A stretch of DNA of 64,000 nucleotides from Scatosoma sp045594025 (GTDB lineage: Bacteria; Bacillota; Clostridia; Christensenellales; Borkfalkiaceae), in assembly GCA_045594025.1 (NCBI GenBank), contig JAZNXS010000017.1:3156-67155 (forward strand). Reading direction: 5' to 3'. The notes below the pieces were generated by a model. The model was given only the letters and a program-made list of their open reading frames with translations, did not search any database and was not told the DNA's origin. This document shows, one piece after another, positions 39,731-48,809 of this stretch; the stretch's first letter is position 1; each line of letters opens with the position of its first letter. The position numbers were made by a program, and so were the translations under genes.

Positions 39731-42613
39731 TTATTTCTTCGTAAACGTAATGGTTGCGACGCCGTTTGCGAAGGAATTCACAACAAAATTGTAGGCAAGC
39801 GAGTTGCCTTGATCGTCTTTCACGGAGGACATGGTATCGCCTTCTACGTACGTAAAGGTATCGTTTGCCGATTTGACATATTCGATCAGGTTGTCTTCCG
39901 TGCCATCAGTATCGGAGGCGTCCGTATTGTTATTGTAGATATCGTAATATGTTTCATTTGCATATTCTTCTGCATAGAGGGAAGCGTTTACGTGGTAAAC
40001 GACAATACCGTCGCGAGAGAAGTAGCCGTAACCTTCGCCATTCAATCCGGTCATGGTATAGTAAGCGAGGATATAGTATTCCTGATACGCGCCTAAAGTG
40101 GGATCCCAGTTGTTTGCGAGGATAATGGTGTCGCCGTTTTTGGAGAAATCTTCTAAGGTGAGTGTAACGCTGTCGCCGGCCACCACCAAACGGGAGGACG
40201 TCAGCCAACCGTAGTTGAATTTTGTAAACGCGTTATGATCGCCTGTCATACCGTCCATGATATCGCAGCCGCCCATGGGCATGTCTTCGATGTCGGAGGA
40301 GTAGGAAGTATCGTAATAGTCGTCTGCGCCTAAAACGTGACCAAACTCGTGGATTACCGTATAGGTATTCAGAACGGACGTGTCGCTATACGTAACGTTG
40401 CCGTCTTCGTCGTAGGACTCATGGAGGAAGGAATAAGGCGCCCAAAGATAATCGTTTGCGGAAACGCCGTCATATTCATAGTATTGCTCATTTTCGTCCG
40501 CATAGAGGTTCCAGTATCTGTACGCCCAGTGAAAATCGGATTCGCTGTTGATATCCAGCGTATTGATAAGGACGATAGCGTCGATCGCCGTATTTCCGTC
40601 GGAATCGAACTTCGACAGGTCCATGGTACCCTCTAATGACGCTAAAAGCTCGTCAATGATGAGTTGATCGCCGGAAAAAATCTCGTTTCCGTAATAGTCC
40701 ATGGTTGCTTCTTCATAGTAGCTGCTTGCATACTTCGGACGGAACCACGAATCCAACACGGTGATATCCAAATCCAGTTTTCCGTAGCTGGAAGCGTAGT
40801 AATAATCGTGTACGGAATAGTAATCCGTTTCCTCTGCTTCGCCGACGAAAGCTTTTTTAATGGTATCGATGGAATAGCCCTTGCTAGCTGCCGTTACGTC
40901 GCTAAATTCTACGGGAACGACCAAAACGGCAGGGGAGCCCACGGTGGGGCAGCCGTCTATGTAGGAAAGTTGTTCGGTTACGTTTTTCACGTACGTTGCT
41001 TGGGTAAAATCTACGTTGTAAACGCCGTTCGTGCCGCTGGGTAAGCCCTTTCCCTCGTTGGTGATCAGCTCGACGTCGGTTTGCGAACCGCTATTGCCGC
41101 CGGAGGAATCCTCGCAAACGTATACGTAAACGTCTACGTAATACTCGCCTTCATTGTAATAATAGGAAAGATCGACGTAGTAATTTTCGGAATCGAAAAA
41201 ATACCACGTATCGCCATACTCATCCTCCTCTTCGCCTGCATAATCGTAAGCATCGTAGAAAAGATCGAGGTAAGCGTTAAATTCCGCTTGCGTATTGCCC
41301 ACAGTGTAGAAAGTTAAGCCGACTTCCATTGTGCCGTCCTCATAATCGAAGGTGTACTCTTCTAAGTAGTACTCACTGTTGGGGATAAAAGGGATTGCTT
41401 CGCCGAAGTACTCGTTAAACAAATTCTTATCCGAAGCGGTAAAGGCGGTATATGTATGCGTGGCGGAGCCACCAGAGCTACCACCTGAGTTGCCACCTGA
41501 ATTGCCGCTTGAATTACCGCCGCTAACAAGGGTAGGTTTGAAAAATTCAATTGTGCCTTGATAGTTCATGATGTCGCCCGTAACGGTGATGACGTCGCCG
41601 ACTTTCACAAAGTCCGCGTCTTGCAACCAGTAACAATAGAGGGGGTAGTTGGTGTAATTGCCGACAACGAGGGTCAAGCAAACGTCGCCTTCGCCCGTTT
41701 TTTCGATATTGGTGATTTTACCCGTCAAGGTTTGCGAAGGAAGGGTTGCGCCGCTTGCCAGCGCGTAAGCCGATTGCAGCACGGACAAAGCTTCGCTTGT
41801 ATCCACGTTGCCACTACCATTGCCATTGCCAGAGTTACCGTTTTCCACCAACGTGGGTTTAAAAAATTCAATCGTACCTTGGTAGTTTTTAATGTCGCCC
41901 GTAACGGTGATGACGTCGCCGACTTTCACAAAATCCGCGTCTTGCAACCAGTAGCAATAGATGGGATAGTTGGTGTAATTGCCGACAACGAGGGTCAAGC
42001 AAACGTCGCCTTCGCCCGTTTTTTCGATATTGGTGATTTTACCCGTCAAGGTTTGCGAAGGAAGGGTAGCGCCGTCTGTCAACGCGTAAGCGGATTGCAG
42101 AATCTCTAACGCGCCGTCCGTAGAAGGGGTGTTCGTATTGCCGTTTTCGCCCGTGTTTCCGCCGTTGTCGCCTGTATTTCCACTGTTGTTTTCCGTGACG
42201 AGGGTAGGCTTTACAAACTCAATCAAGCCCTCGAAGTTTTTGATGTCGCCCGTAACGGTGATGGTATCGCCTACGCCAACGGAATCTGCGTCTTGCAACC
42301 AGTAGCAATAGATAGGGTGCTGCTCGCAATCACAAGCCACAAGGGTAAGACAAACGTCGCCCTCGCTAACTTTGTGAATTTGGGTTACCTTGCCCGTAAG
42401 CGTTTGGGAGGGGAGAACTTCTCCTTCTTTTAAAGCGTATGCGTTGAGCAACACTTCTAAGCAATCATGCACGCTGGAAGAATCCGAGCTCTCTTCCGTA
42501 GAAGCATCGGGGAAGAAAGGCAATTTTCCTATCGCGTCCTTCACGGCAGAGCATGCGCCAAAGAGGAAGAGGGAAGAAAATGCCGCTAAAATTGAAATGA
42601 GTTTCTTTTTCAT
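39731..42613 (-). CDS. Secreted M6-type metalloprotease lipoprotein with three OB-like repeats
   Basis: Lipid-anchored zinc protease of 960 residues. The lipobox is 'LFGAC' (Cys21). Three homologous modules of about 75 residues follow, each containing 'LPSQTLTGKxTxI', 'GDVCLTLV', 'YCYWLQDAD' and 'VTGDIKN', separated by Gly/Asn/Ser linkers; they look like OB-fold domains. A spacer domain leads to the protease, with the zinc site 'VIHEFGHVLGADDYYD' (His near 755) and Met-turn 'GCDIMDGMTG', as in M6 immune inhibitor A-like enzymes. Modules two and three are almost identical in DNA, indicating recent duplication. Substrate unknown; host or matrix proteins are possible. Confidence 0.88.
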   Translation of the reverse strand: MKKKLISILAAFSSLFLFGACSAVKDAIGKLPFFPDASTEESSDSSSVHDCLEVLLNAYALKEGEVLPSQTLTGKVTQIHKVSEGDVCLTLVACDCEQHPIYCYWLQDADSVGVGDTITVTGDIKNFEGLIEFVKPTLVTENNSGNTGDNGGNTGENGNTNTPSTDGALEILQSAYALTDGATLPSQTLTGKITNIEKTGEGDVCLTLVVGNYTNYPIYCYWLQDADFVKVGDVITVTGDIKNYQGTIEFFKPTLVENGNSGNGNGSGNVDTSEALSVLQSAYALASGATLPSQTLTGKITNIEKTGEGDVCLTLVVGNYTNYPLYCYWLQDADFVKVGDVITVTGDIMNYQGTIEFFKPTLVSGGNSSGNSGGNSGGSSGGSATHTYTAFTASDKNLFNEYFGEAIPFIPNSEYYLEEYTFDYEDGTMEVGLTFYTVGNTQAEFNAYLDLFYDAYDYAGEEEDEYGDTWYFFDSENYYVDLSYYYNEGEYYVDVYVYVCEDSSGGNSGSQTDVELITNEGKGLPSGTNGVYNVDFTQATYVKNVTEQLSYIDGCPTVGSPAVLVVPVEFSDVTAASKGYSIDTIKKAFVGEAEETDYYSVHDYYYASSYGKLDLDITVLDSWFRPKYASSYYEEATMDYYGNEIFSGDQLIIDELLASLEGTMDLSKFDSDGNTAIDAIVLINTLDINSESDFHWAYRYWNLYADENEQYYEYDGVSANDYLWAPYSFLHESYDEDGNVTYSDTSVLNTYTVIHEFGHVLGADDYYDTSYSSDIEDMPMGGCDIMDGMTGDHNAFTKFNYGWLTSSRLVVAGDSVTLTLEDFSKNGDTIILANNWDPTLGAYQEYYILAYYTMTGLNGEGYGYFSRDGIVVYHVNASLYAEEYANETYYDIYNNNTDASDTDGTEDNLIEYVKSANDTFTYVEGDTMSSVKDDQGNSLAYNFVVNSFANGVATITFTKK
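41530..42456 (-). repeat. Three tandem repeats inside the metalloprotease gene
   Basis: Segments at about 41530-41780, 41850-42100 and 42205-42456 are homologous. The first two are nearly identical over about 240 bases, for example GTCAAGCAAACGTCGCCTTC in both; the third has diverged. The AC/GC-rich linkers between them vary in length. Confidence 0.85.
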
Positions 42614-42716
42614 ATGTATACTCCTATTATGATAGAGTGATATTTTGCTAACGAAAAGCGAAAATTTTCCTATATATTATATATTGTAGCACAATGAAGA
42701 ACAAAAGGGAAGAAAA

Positions 42717-42744
42717 AAACGGCAATTTTATAGAAATGCCGTTT
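42717..42744 (-). terminator. Probable terminator of the double flavodoxin gene
   Basis: AAACGGCA (42717-42724) pairs with TGCCGTTT (42737-42744); the minus-strand product runs into a T-rich stretch. Confidence 0.6.
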
Positions 42745-42767
42745 AAATTCTTTACTAGGAAGAAAAG

Positions 42768-44141
42768 TTATTTCTTATCGTCTTTTTCAGCTTCCTTGTC
42801 CATTTTTGCAAAAAGCTTGGTGTAAGGGGCAAGCATGCCCTCGTTCATTTTATTCCCCATCTTTGCTAAAATCTTTTCGTTGGAAAGAAGCATGCCCACA
42901 AGGTACATCTTTAACGAGGTGAGCTTTTTCTTTTGGGGAAAGTCGTAAATGCCTTGCTTTTTATAGAATTTATGATCCGCGCGCATCATGCCTCGCATTT
43001 GATAGATCAGGTCGCGGAAAATCTTCATACCGCCCACGCCCCAGAAATTTTGAGGAGCTTGGTGTTTGGTTTCCAAAGCAAAAGTAAGGCTCTTTGCCAA
43101 ATGATCGATTTGTTCGTTGGTGTTCCGTTCGTCCGTGGCGACGCCGCTGAGGAAATTGCCCCCCGTTTCGCTTCTCGCCTCCATCACGGTGCGCAGATTA
43201 TTCTCTTTTTCATACGCGCCCGAAACCAAATATCCCACGGGCATACCGACGGTGACCGTTCTGTGTCCGTTGCAGAAATTTCTATCGTCGTACATTTTAA
43301 ATCTGGAGCCCATGGAATGGTCTTGGATTGTAAAGGCGTACACGATTGCGTCTGCCGTTTGAATGTTTTCACGCAGGAAACGGTCGAACCCGTCCTTGTA
43401 AATACATTTTTCCGATACGGCGCAACGGAAACAACCAAGGCAACCGCCCATAAGGGGATATTCTGCGATATTGACAATTCTCGTTTTGTAGGGAAAAACC
43501 GCTTGGAAACGTTGTATCATGCTGTGTAAAGAGGAAGAAGAATCGGTGCAATCCGTTAAAATTAAAACGTCTTTCTCCGTTTTCTTATTTTCCTCAAATG
43601 AAAGGGGTATGGTCGCGACTACGGGAATATGCGCCTCCGAAAGAGTGGGGGCAGGTACGTAAATATTCTCTTGAACAGACCAAAGGAAACGGTTAAAAAA
43701 CTGTTCGGCGTCACGCTGACCTTTATCCTTTAATAAATCTTCCATATCCGCCGAAAGACCGCGGACGTAACGCATGCCCAAATCGAGGGCGTTCTCTTCC
43801 ACGTATTTATGCGCGGTGACGTCGTAAAAGTGCTTGGAGGTAGAAATTTGCGTGGCGTATTTATCCTTAACGTTCACCCCGTTTTCTTTCATGAGCTCAA
43901 TAAAGCGATGAAGCTGAGAGGGGGCTAAAAAGGTGTATACGGGATAGGAAAAAAGAATGGCGTCGGAGGATTCCAACAAAGTTTTCGCCTCCGAAAAATC
44001 CTTTTCCAAAGCCTTTATTTTTTGTCCTGCGTTTAATATGCAAAACTCATGCCCCGGAAATTTACGCTGCAAGTAAAGCACCGTTTGTAAGGTGATGCTG
44101 TATTTGCCTTTGGGACTACCGTTGATGACTGCAATTTTCAT
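42768..44141 (-). CDS. Two-domain NAD(P)H-dependent FMN reductase/flavodoxin-like protein
   Basis: A 457-residue protein with two flavodoxin folds in tandem. The first opens with the FMN phosphate loop 'AVINGSPKGKYSIT' and has 'FSYPVYTFLAP'. The second (from about 195, 'DVLILTDCTDSSSSLHS') has a Cys-rich loop 'GGCLGCFRCAVSEKC', as in iron-sulfur flavoproteins and related reductases, though its phosphate loop is degenerate. The last 90 residues are helical and basic. Cytoplasmic electron transfer to an unknown partner is likely. It lies 14 bases downstream of the hydrolase gene and is probably expressed from the same TetR-controlled promoter. Confidence 0.8.
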   Translation of the reverse strand: MKIAVINGSPKGKYSITLQTVLYLQRKFPGHEFCILNAGQKIKALEKDFSEAKTLLESSDAILFSYPVYTFLAPSQLHRFIELMKENGVNVKDKYATQISTSKHFYDVTAHKYVEENALDLGMRYVRGLSADMEDLLKDKGQRDAEQFFNRFLWSVQENIYVPAPTLSEAHIPVVATIPLSFEENKKTEKDVLILTDCTDSSSSLHSMIQRFQAVFPYKTRIVNIAEYPLMGGCLGCFRCAVSEKCIYKDGFDRFLRENIQTADAIVYAFTIQDHSMGSRFKMYDDRNFCNGHRTVTVGMPVGYLVSGAYEKENNLRTVMEARSETGGNFLSGVATDERNTNEQIDHLAKSLTFALETKHQAPQNFWGVGGMKIFRDLIYQMRGMMRADHKFYKKQGIYDFPQKKKLTSLKMYLVGMLLSNEKILAKMGNKMNEGMLAPYTKLFAKMDKEAEKDDKK

Positions 44142-44155
44142 GGTGTGATTCCTTT

Positions 44156-44908
44156 TTATGATTTACGGCAAAGAGCCTCGATTTGTTCCGCTGTGGTTAA
44201 AATTTGCGCTCTATTGCTGACGGTGGGCGTTCCGTCGCCGTCTTGCGCTCCGTACATGCCGAAATAGGCATGACAACCGCCCTCGATCACGTACTCCGTG
44301 AAACCGTCAGGAAGATTGCTCTTGTATTTTTCATACTTCTCGCGGTTCATTACTCCGTCCTTACTGCCGTATACGGAAAGCACGTTCAGCTCGGTTTTCG
44401 TAAGATCTGCCGTGGAGTATGCGCCCAGCAGCACCAGTCCGTCAAAGACGTCCGTATGCTTTGCAACGTAGCTTGCCGCCATCGAACCGCCAAGCGAGTG
44501 TCCGCCGATGTACCAAGCGTCGATTTCGGGGTATTTCTCCGTATAGCCGTCCGCTGCGTTTACATCCAGCACTGCCAAGCGGAAGGGCATCTCTATCAAA
44601 ATACACAAAATGCCTTTTTGCGCACAAGCGAGCATTAAAGGCTCGTAAGCGGTATGTTCTACTTTTCCGCCCGGATAGAAGATGAATCCGGCTTTCGGGG
44701 AATTTGGAACGTAAGCCACCGCGTTGTCGCCTACGGTTTGTACAGAAATATCGTCCTTTTTCGAAAAGGCTTGGATTGCCGTTATATCCGCGTGATAATA
44801 ATCATTGACGTAGATGCCGCAAACAGCGATGCAGAGCGCCAAAAGCATGGTAATGACGGCCGTAATTAGAAGACCTTTTTTTGCGCGTTTTTTTGTTAAA
44901 AAATTCAT
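44156..44908 (-). CDS. Membrane-anchored alpha/beta hydrolase (dienelactone hydrolase-like)
   Basis: Protein of 250 residues with one N-terminal helix ('GLLITAVITMLLALCIAVCG') and an extracytoplasmic hydrolase domain. The nucleophile elbow is 'YIGGHSLGGSMAA'; 'VYGSKDGVM' and 'IEGGCHAYFG' probably supply the acid and His. The opening 'GFIFYPGGKVEHTAYEPLM' and the lid-free size match the alpha/beta hydrolase_5 group. The start has AAAGGTG; a frame 12 codons longer crosses the promoter region. It is divergent from the TetR gene, with the palindromic operator lying in its promoter spacer. Confidence 0.85.
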   Translation of the reverse strand: MNFLTKKRAKKGLLITAVITMLLALCIAVCGIYVNDYYHADITAIQAFSKKDDISVQTVGDNAVAYVPNSPKAGFIFYPGGKVEHTAYEPLMLACAQKGILCILIEMPFRLAVLDVNAADGYTEKYPEIDAWYIGGHSLGGSMAASYVAKHTDVFDGLVLLGAYSTADLTKTELNVLSVYGSKDGVMNREKYEKYKSNLPDGFTEYVIEGGCHAYFGMYGAQDGDGTPTVSNRAQILTTAEQIEALCRKS

Positions 44909-44937
44909 AAAAGCACCTTTAATTTTTGAAAACGGTA

Positions 44938-44998
44938 TTGACAACCCATAGGAAAACGTTTATAATTACATTATAATGAACATGTTCATAAAAGTCAA
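44938..44998. promoter_or_regulatory. Divergent promoters sharing one TetR-type operator
   Basis: Rightward: TTGACA (44938-44943), 17 bases, TATAAT (44961-44966). Leftward: TTGACT (44993-44998 on the minus strand), 17 bases, TATAAT (44970-44975). The perfect 14-bp palindrome ATGAACATGTTCAT (44976-44989) lies in the leftward spacer and just after the rightward start point, so one bound repressor dimer would block both. Confidence 0.85.
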
Positions 44999-45011
44999 GA
45001 GGATTTTGTAA

Positions 45012-45548
45012 ATGCCTAAAATTATTCCCAAAATCCGCGAACAGCTTTTACAGGAAGCGCGGCGGCAAATTGATACGAACGGTTACGCCGCAACGACGGT
45101 ACGTTCGGTGGCGGAGGGCTGCGGTATCGGCGTGGGTACGGTGTATAACTATTTTCAATCCAAAGATGTTTTAATTGCTACTTTTATGTTAGAGGAGTGG
45201 ACGCAACACGTTTTGGAAATGAAAGAGGGGGATCCGTACGATGGCGCAGGGGTGTTGCGCAGAATATACGATTCGCTAACGGCGTATGCGGACAAACACC
45301 AAGCGCTTTTTGAAGATAAAGCTGCGGCAAAAGTATTCTTTGCGGTGGTTACTGAAAAACATAAGCAGTTGCGTGCGCATATAGCAGAGGTGCTTGTGCC
45401 GCTTTGCGAGCATAGCGAAAATCCGATATTTTTAGCGGAGTTTATTGCGGAATCATTACTTACTTGGACGCTTGCGGGGAAAACCTTTGAAGAGATTTTC
45501 GCCGTAGTAAATCAATTAATAAATCATAAAAAAGGAGAGATGTTATGA
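45012..45548 (+). CDS. TetR/AcrR-family transcriptional repressor
   Basis: Ligand-responsive repressor of 178 residues. The N-terminal 50 residues form the TetR helix-turn-helix, with 'YAATTVRSVAEGCGIGVGTV' and 'YNYFQSKDVLIATFM' as its core; the remainder is a helical ligand-binding and dimer domain with no recognisable specificity. It is the first gene of the rightward operon and its stop overlaps the next start (ATGA). The palindrome upstream is the obvious operator, giving control of its own operon and of the divergent hydrolase-flavodoxin pair. Confidence 0.92.
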   Translation: MPKIIPKIREQLLQEARRQIDTNGYAATTVRSVAEGCGIGVGTVYNYFQSKDVLIATFMLEEWTQHVLEMKEGDPYDGAGVLRRIYDSLTAYADKHQALFEDKAAAKVFFAVVTEKHKQLRAHIAEVLVPLCEHSENPIFLAEFIAESLLTWTLAGKTFEEIFAVVNQLINHKKGEML

Positions 45549-46474
45549 GTAGTTTTGAAAACCTTCGCATCGTGGATAACTTTTATCAAACGTCGTTGTT
45601 TTTCCCGATGCCAACTGTCATCATCAGTACGTTATGCGAGGACGGCACGACGACGCTCGGCCCGTATTCCTTGGTGCAGCCTTATTACGTAGCGGGCAAG
45701 GATTATTATGCGATGCTCCTTTGCTGCCGTAATTCTTCCAACACGGCGCAGAACATTCTTCGCAACGGTAAGTGCGCCATTAGCTTCATCGACGATAATC
45801 CGAAGACGTTTAAGGAAGCGGTGAAGTTGTCCTGGCCCGGGGATAAACCCTTTGAAAAGATGCCCAGATGTAAATTTAAGCTGGAAAAGAGCTTGATTGA
45901 AGAAGAAAATCCCGAAGACGTACGTCCGCAGGTGCTTACGGATGCCATTGAAGTTATCGAATGTACTTGGATGAGAGAGCTTGACGGCGCGGATAAGGAT
46001 ATGCCGGGGGAATTGAACGGCTACGAAGGTCCTTATCATGATTTCAACGGTATTACAAGTAAGTTTGGCGCGCACTTCATTTTGCGCGTAGATAAAATTT
46101 TAATGAAGAAGAAATACAGAGACGCTATCATTAACGGCGTTCGTGCGCAGGATTTCCCTCCGCTTCCCGTTGACTATGGCTACCGTGATAGCAAAAACTT
46201 CTGGTTCCACCGCAAAACGCGCATGAGAGCAGAGCTTTTGCAGATGAGAAAGGCGTCTTTGGAATCGGTGCGTTATGCGGCAAACCGCGCGGACGATAAA
46301 ATCAAATTTACCGACGATGCATTGATGACCATTCTCGGCGTTCCCAGAGTGTTCCTGCCTTTGGTTTTAAGAGGCTGTGTAGACTGGGCAAAACAAAACA
46401 ACGTGGAATTGGTTACGGCAGAACATATGAAAATCATCAACGATAAACGCTCGAAAGAGAAAAACAAAAAATAA
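45545..46474 (+). CDS. Flavin-reductase-like FMN-binding protein with PCP_red-like C-terminus
   Basis: 309 residues. The first 200 are a split-barrel flavin reductase/flavoredoxin domain ('PMPTVIISTLCEDGTTTLGP', 'NTAQNILRNGKCAISFID'). After a linker, the last 55 residues ('FTDDALMTILGVPRVFLPLV' and onwards) resemble the small helical domain PF08369 found at the end of the protochlorophyllide reductase B subunit; that match is by eye. It is translationally coupled to the TetR gene. An FMN-dependent reductase acting on a hydrophobic substrate is a reasonable guess, but the substrate is unknown. Confidence 0.8.
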   Translation: MSSFENLRIVDNFYQTSLFFPMPTVIISTLCEDGTTTLGPYSLVQPYYVAGKDYYAMLLCCRNSSNTAQNILRNGKCAISFIDDNPKTFKEAVKLSWPGDKPFEKMPRCKFKLEKSLIEEENPEDVRPQVLTDAIEVIECTWMRELDGADKDMPGELNGYEGPYHDFNGITSKFGAHFILRVDKILMKKKYRDAIINGVRAQDFPPLPVDYGYRDSKNFWFHRKTRMRAELLQMRKASLESVRYAANRADDKIKFTDDALMTILGVPRVFLPLVLRGCVDWAKQNNVELVTAEHMKIINDKRSKEKNKK

Positions 46475-46486
46475 GGAGATATAAAT

Positions 46487-47353
46487 ATGAAAGTTGTACT
46501 TGCAGGCGCTTTTGGTAATCTCGGCGCCGAAATTCTCAAAAAACTGTGCGCAGATGGGCACGAAGTGGTAGCGGCGGACTTGAAAGAGGGGAATATTGCC
46601 GGTACGGAAGGCAAATATACCTTTGTAGCAATCGATGCAACCAACCCCGAAACAATGAAGGGCATGTGCGACGGCGCGGACGTGGTAATCACCACCGTTG
46701 GCCTTACCGGTGCGTCTACCAGATTCACTTCGTACGATATCGATTTCCAGGGCAATATGAATATTCTTGCGGAAGCGAAAGCGGCAGGCGTAAAGAAATT
46801 TAACTACATTTCGGTAATCTCCTGCGATGAAAAGGGTGCGGAAAAGGTGCCTATGCTCCACGCGAAGTATCTCTTTGAAGAAGAATTGAAAAAGAGTGGC
46901 TTGGAATACGTGATTTACCGTCCTACGGGATATTTCTATGATATTGCAAAGGTATTCAAGCCCTACGTAGACAAAGGGGAAATGCAGCTTTTGAAGGGCT
47001 ACGGCGGCGTAAAGGCGAACGTTGTGGATTGTCCCGATTTCGCAGCATTTATCGTGGACAGCATGAATGAAACGAACGTGACCTATAACGTGGGCGGTAA
47101 AGAAACCTATACCTACGAAGAAATGGCGGCTATGTGCTTTGATGCGGCAAAGAAGCCCTTGAAGATTAAATGGGCGCCGAAGTGGTTGTTCGGTATCCTT
47201 GCAAACTTGCCCAAGATTAAAAAAGCAGGTAAGCACGATATTATTCTTTTCTCCAAATGGACGCTTTCGCATGACCTCGTTGGCGATACGGAAGTGGGCG
47301 AATCTAGTTTTGGCGAATATTTAAAGGAATACTTTGGTAAGGAGGAAAACTAA
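46487..47353 (+). CDS. NmrA-like atypical short-chain dehydrogenase
   Basis: Rossmann-fold NAD(P)-binding protein of 288 residues. The dinucleotide loop is 'VVLAGAFGNLGAEILKKL', followed by 'VVAADLKEGN', 'ADVVITTVGLTG' and 'KFNYISVISCD'; the catalytic YxxxK of classical SDRs becomes 'HAKYLFEEELKKSGLEY'. That pattern marks the atypical SDR/NmrA group, which may be enzymes or redox sensors. It sits third in the operon with an AAGGAG site, 12 bases after the flavin-reductase gene. Confidence 0.85.
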   Translation: MKVVLAGAFGNLGAEILKKLCADGHEVVAADLKEGNIAGTEGKYTFVAIDATNPETMKGMCDGADVVITTVGLTGASTRFTSYDIDFQGNMNILAEAKAAGVKKFNYISVISCDEKGAEKVPMLHAKYLFEEELKKSGLEYVIYRPTGYFYDIAKVFKPYVDKGEMQLLKGYGGVKANVVDCPDFAAFIVDSMNETNVTYNVGGKETYTYEEMAAMCFDAAKKPLKIKWAPKWLFGILANLPKIKKAGKHDIILFSKWTLSHDLVGDTEVGESSFGEYLKEYFGKEEN

Positions 47354-47354
47354 T

Positions 47355-48161
47355 ATGCCTTGGGAGCTTCTTGGTATTCTTTGCGCAGTTTGCGCAGTGC
47401 TTTGTGCAGTAGGTTTTTATAAATTCGTATACTTCCTTTCCATCGGCTACGGCTTTGCGGTAGCAGGCGGCGGTATTGCGGTACTCGTGATGGCGTTGGT
47501 TACAAATAGTACGGCTCCGCTTTGGATTTTGTTGATTCAAACGGCGTTGTTCCTCGCTTACGGTATCCGTCTTTCGGGGTTCTTGCTTGTTCGTGAAATT
47601 AAAAACGCGGCGTACAGAAAGACGTTGAAAGAAGCAACGGGCGACGATAAAAAGATGCCCATCTTCGTTTTGGTGACCATTTGGGTGTTCGTTGCGGTGC
47701 TTTACACGGCGCAGGTGAGCCCTATGCTGTTCCGCGTGGCAAATAATTCGCAGGATATTGTTCTGCCTATTATCGGCTTTGCTGTTTCTATTCTCGGTCT
47801 TGTTTTGGAATCGATTGCAGACCAGCAAAAATCGGCGCAGAAAAAAGTAAACCCGAACATGGTAGCCACCAAGGGCCTTTACAAAATGTGCCGTTGCCCT
47901 AATTATCTTGGGGAAATCGTATTCTGGACGGGTGTTTTCGTAAGCGGTATCAGCACGTATGCGTCTGTTGGTCAGTGGATCACGGCGATTGTTGCATACG
48001 TTTGTATCGTATTTATTATGTTTAACGGCGCGCAGCGTCTTGAAAAGCGTCAGATGGCGCGTTATGGTAATAATGAAGAATACCAAGCTTATGCAAACAA
48101 AACGCCCATCATCATTCCTTTGTTGCCCATTTATCATCTCAATAAAACAGATAAAGAATAA
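47355..48161 (+). CDS. DUF1295 / steroid 5-alpha-reductase-like membrane protein
   Basis: Integral membrane protein of 268 residues with about six to seven helices. The C-terminal part carries the family signature 'KGLYKMCRCPNYLGEIVFW' and 'EKRQMARYGNNEEYQAY', shared by DUF1295 proteins and the C-terminal domain of 3-oxo-5-alpha-steroid 4-dehydrogenases, NADPH-dependent reductases of conjugated double bonds in sterols and related lipids. I chose the ATG after AGGAGG; the frame extends 7 codons into the previous gene. The neighbours (flavin reductase, NmrA protein) also handle hydride transfer. Confidence 0.85.
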   Translation: MPWELLGILCAVCAVLCAVGFYKFVYFLSIGYGFAVAGGGIAVLVMALVTNSTAPLWILLIQTALFLAYGIRLSGFLLVREIKNAAYRKTLKEATGDDKKMPIFVLVTIWVFVAVLYTAQVSPMLFRVANNSQDIVLPIIGFAVSILGLVLESIADQQKSAQKKVNPNMVATKGLYKMCRCPNYLGEIVFWTGVFVSGISTYASVGQWITAIVAYVCIVFIMFNGAQRLEKRQMARYGNNEEYQAYANKTPIIIPLLPIYHLNKTDKE

Positions 48162-48173
48162 GGAGCTTGAAAC

Positions 48174-48809
48174 ATGAAAGATTTTAGTGTTTCGATGGCG
48201 CTTGTGGATTACATCCCCGTCATTTGTTTTGCGATTGCGGCTGTTATTTTACAGCGAGACTTGTATAACAAAATGAGCAAAGGGGCGTTTGCGTTGTTTG
48301 CCGCAGGGACAATCAATATCGTCTGCGCAGGCGCGCTGAAGGCAACGTATAAGTTGCTGTACGCGGCGAAAGTATGCGATTTCGAGCCCCTGAACGCTAT
48401 GTTTTTCCCAGTCCAGTCCATCGGTTTTTTGTTGGCTGGGATCGGCATGATTGCCATGATTTGCCATAGGCAAACGAAGAATGCCGCTTTGGCGGCGGTA
48501 CCGCCCGTCTTTAGCGGTACGTTCGTGTTCGTTGCGCTCATGGTGGCAGGGTTAGGCTGTATGGACGTAGCGCTTTGCATCCTTTGTGTAAAGATGAAAA
48601 AGCCGAAACTGATTGCATTTTTCGTGCTGTCGTTTGTTTGTTCGCTGTGCATGGGATACTTGTCCTCGCAGGATTTTGCGGAAGCGGCAATGAACTGGAT
48701 CGCAGAGGGCGTCAATATGCTTGGACAAGGCACTATGCTGGTAGGTACGTGGCTGTTACATAAAAGCGGACTTTCGAGCTTTATCCTTCGGGAGGGAGAA
48801 ATAGCATGA
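48174..48809 (+). CDS. Multi-pass membrane protein, function unknown
   Basis: A 211-residue protein that is almost wholly hydrophobic, with about seven predicted helices and no recognised motif. It contains several Cys in membrane segments ('LGCMDVALCILCVKMKKPK') and conserved-looking charged turns such as 'LQRDLYNKMSKG'. The start has a TAAGGAG site 12 bases after the DUF1295 gene and its stop overlaps the next start (ATGA), so it is an integral part of the TetR operon. It could be a partner subunit or transporter for the operon's substrate. Confidence 0.75.
   Translation: MKDFSVSMALVDYIPVICFAIAAVILQRDLYNKMSKGAFALFAAGTINIVCAGALKATYKLLYAAKVCDFEPLNAMFFPVQSIGFLLAGIGMIAMICHRQTKNAALAAVPPVFSGTFVFVALMVAGLGCMDVALCILCVKMKKPKLIAFFVLSFVCSLCMGYLSSQDFAEAAMNWIAEGVNMLGQGTMLVGTWLLHKSGLSSFILREGEIA

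Noticed and set aside
47304..48137. 277-codon frame opposite the DUF1295 gene
   Set aside because: Antisense to an operon gene with a good ribosome binding site and family signature.
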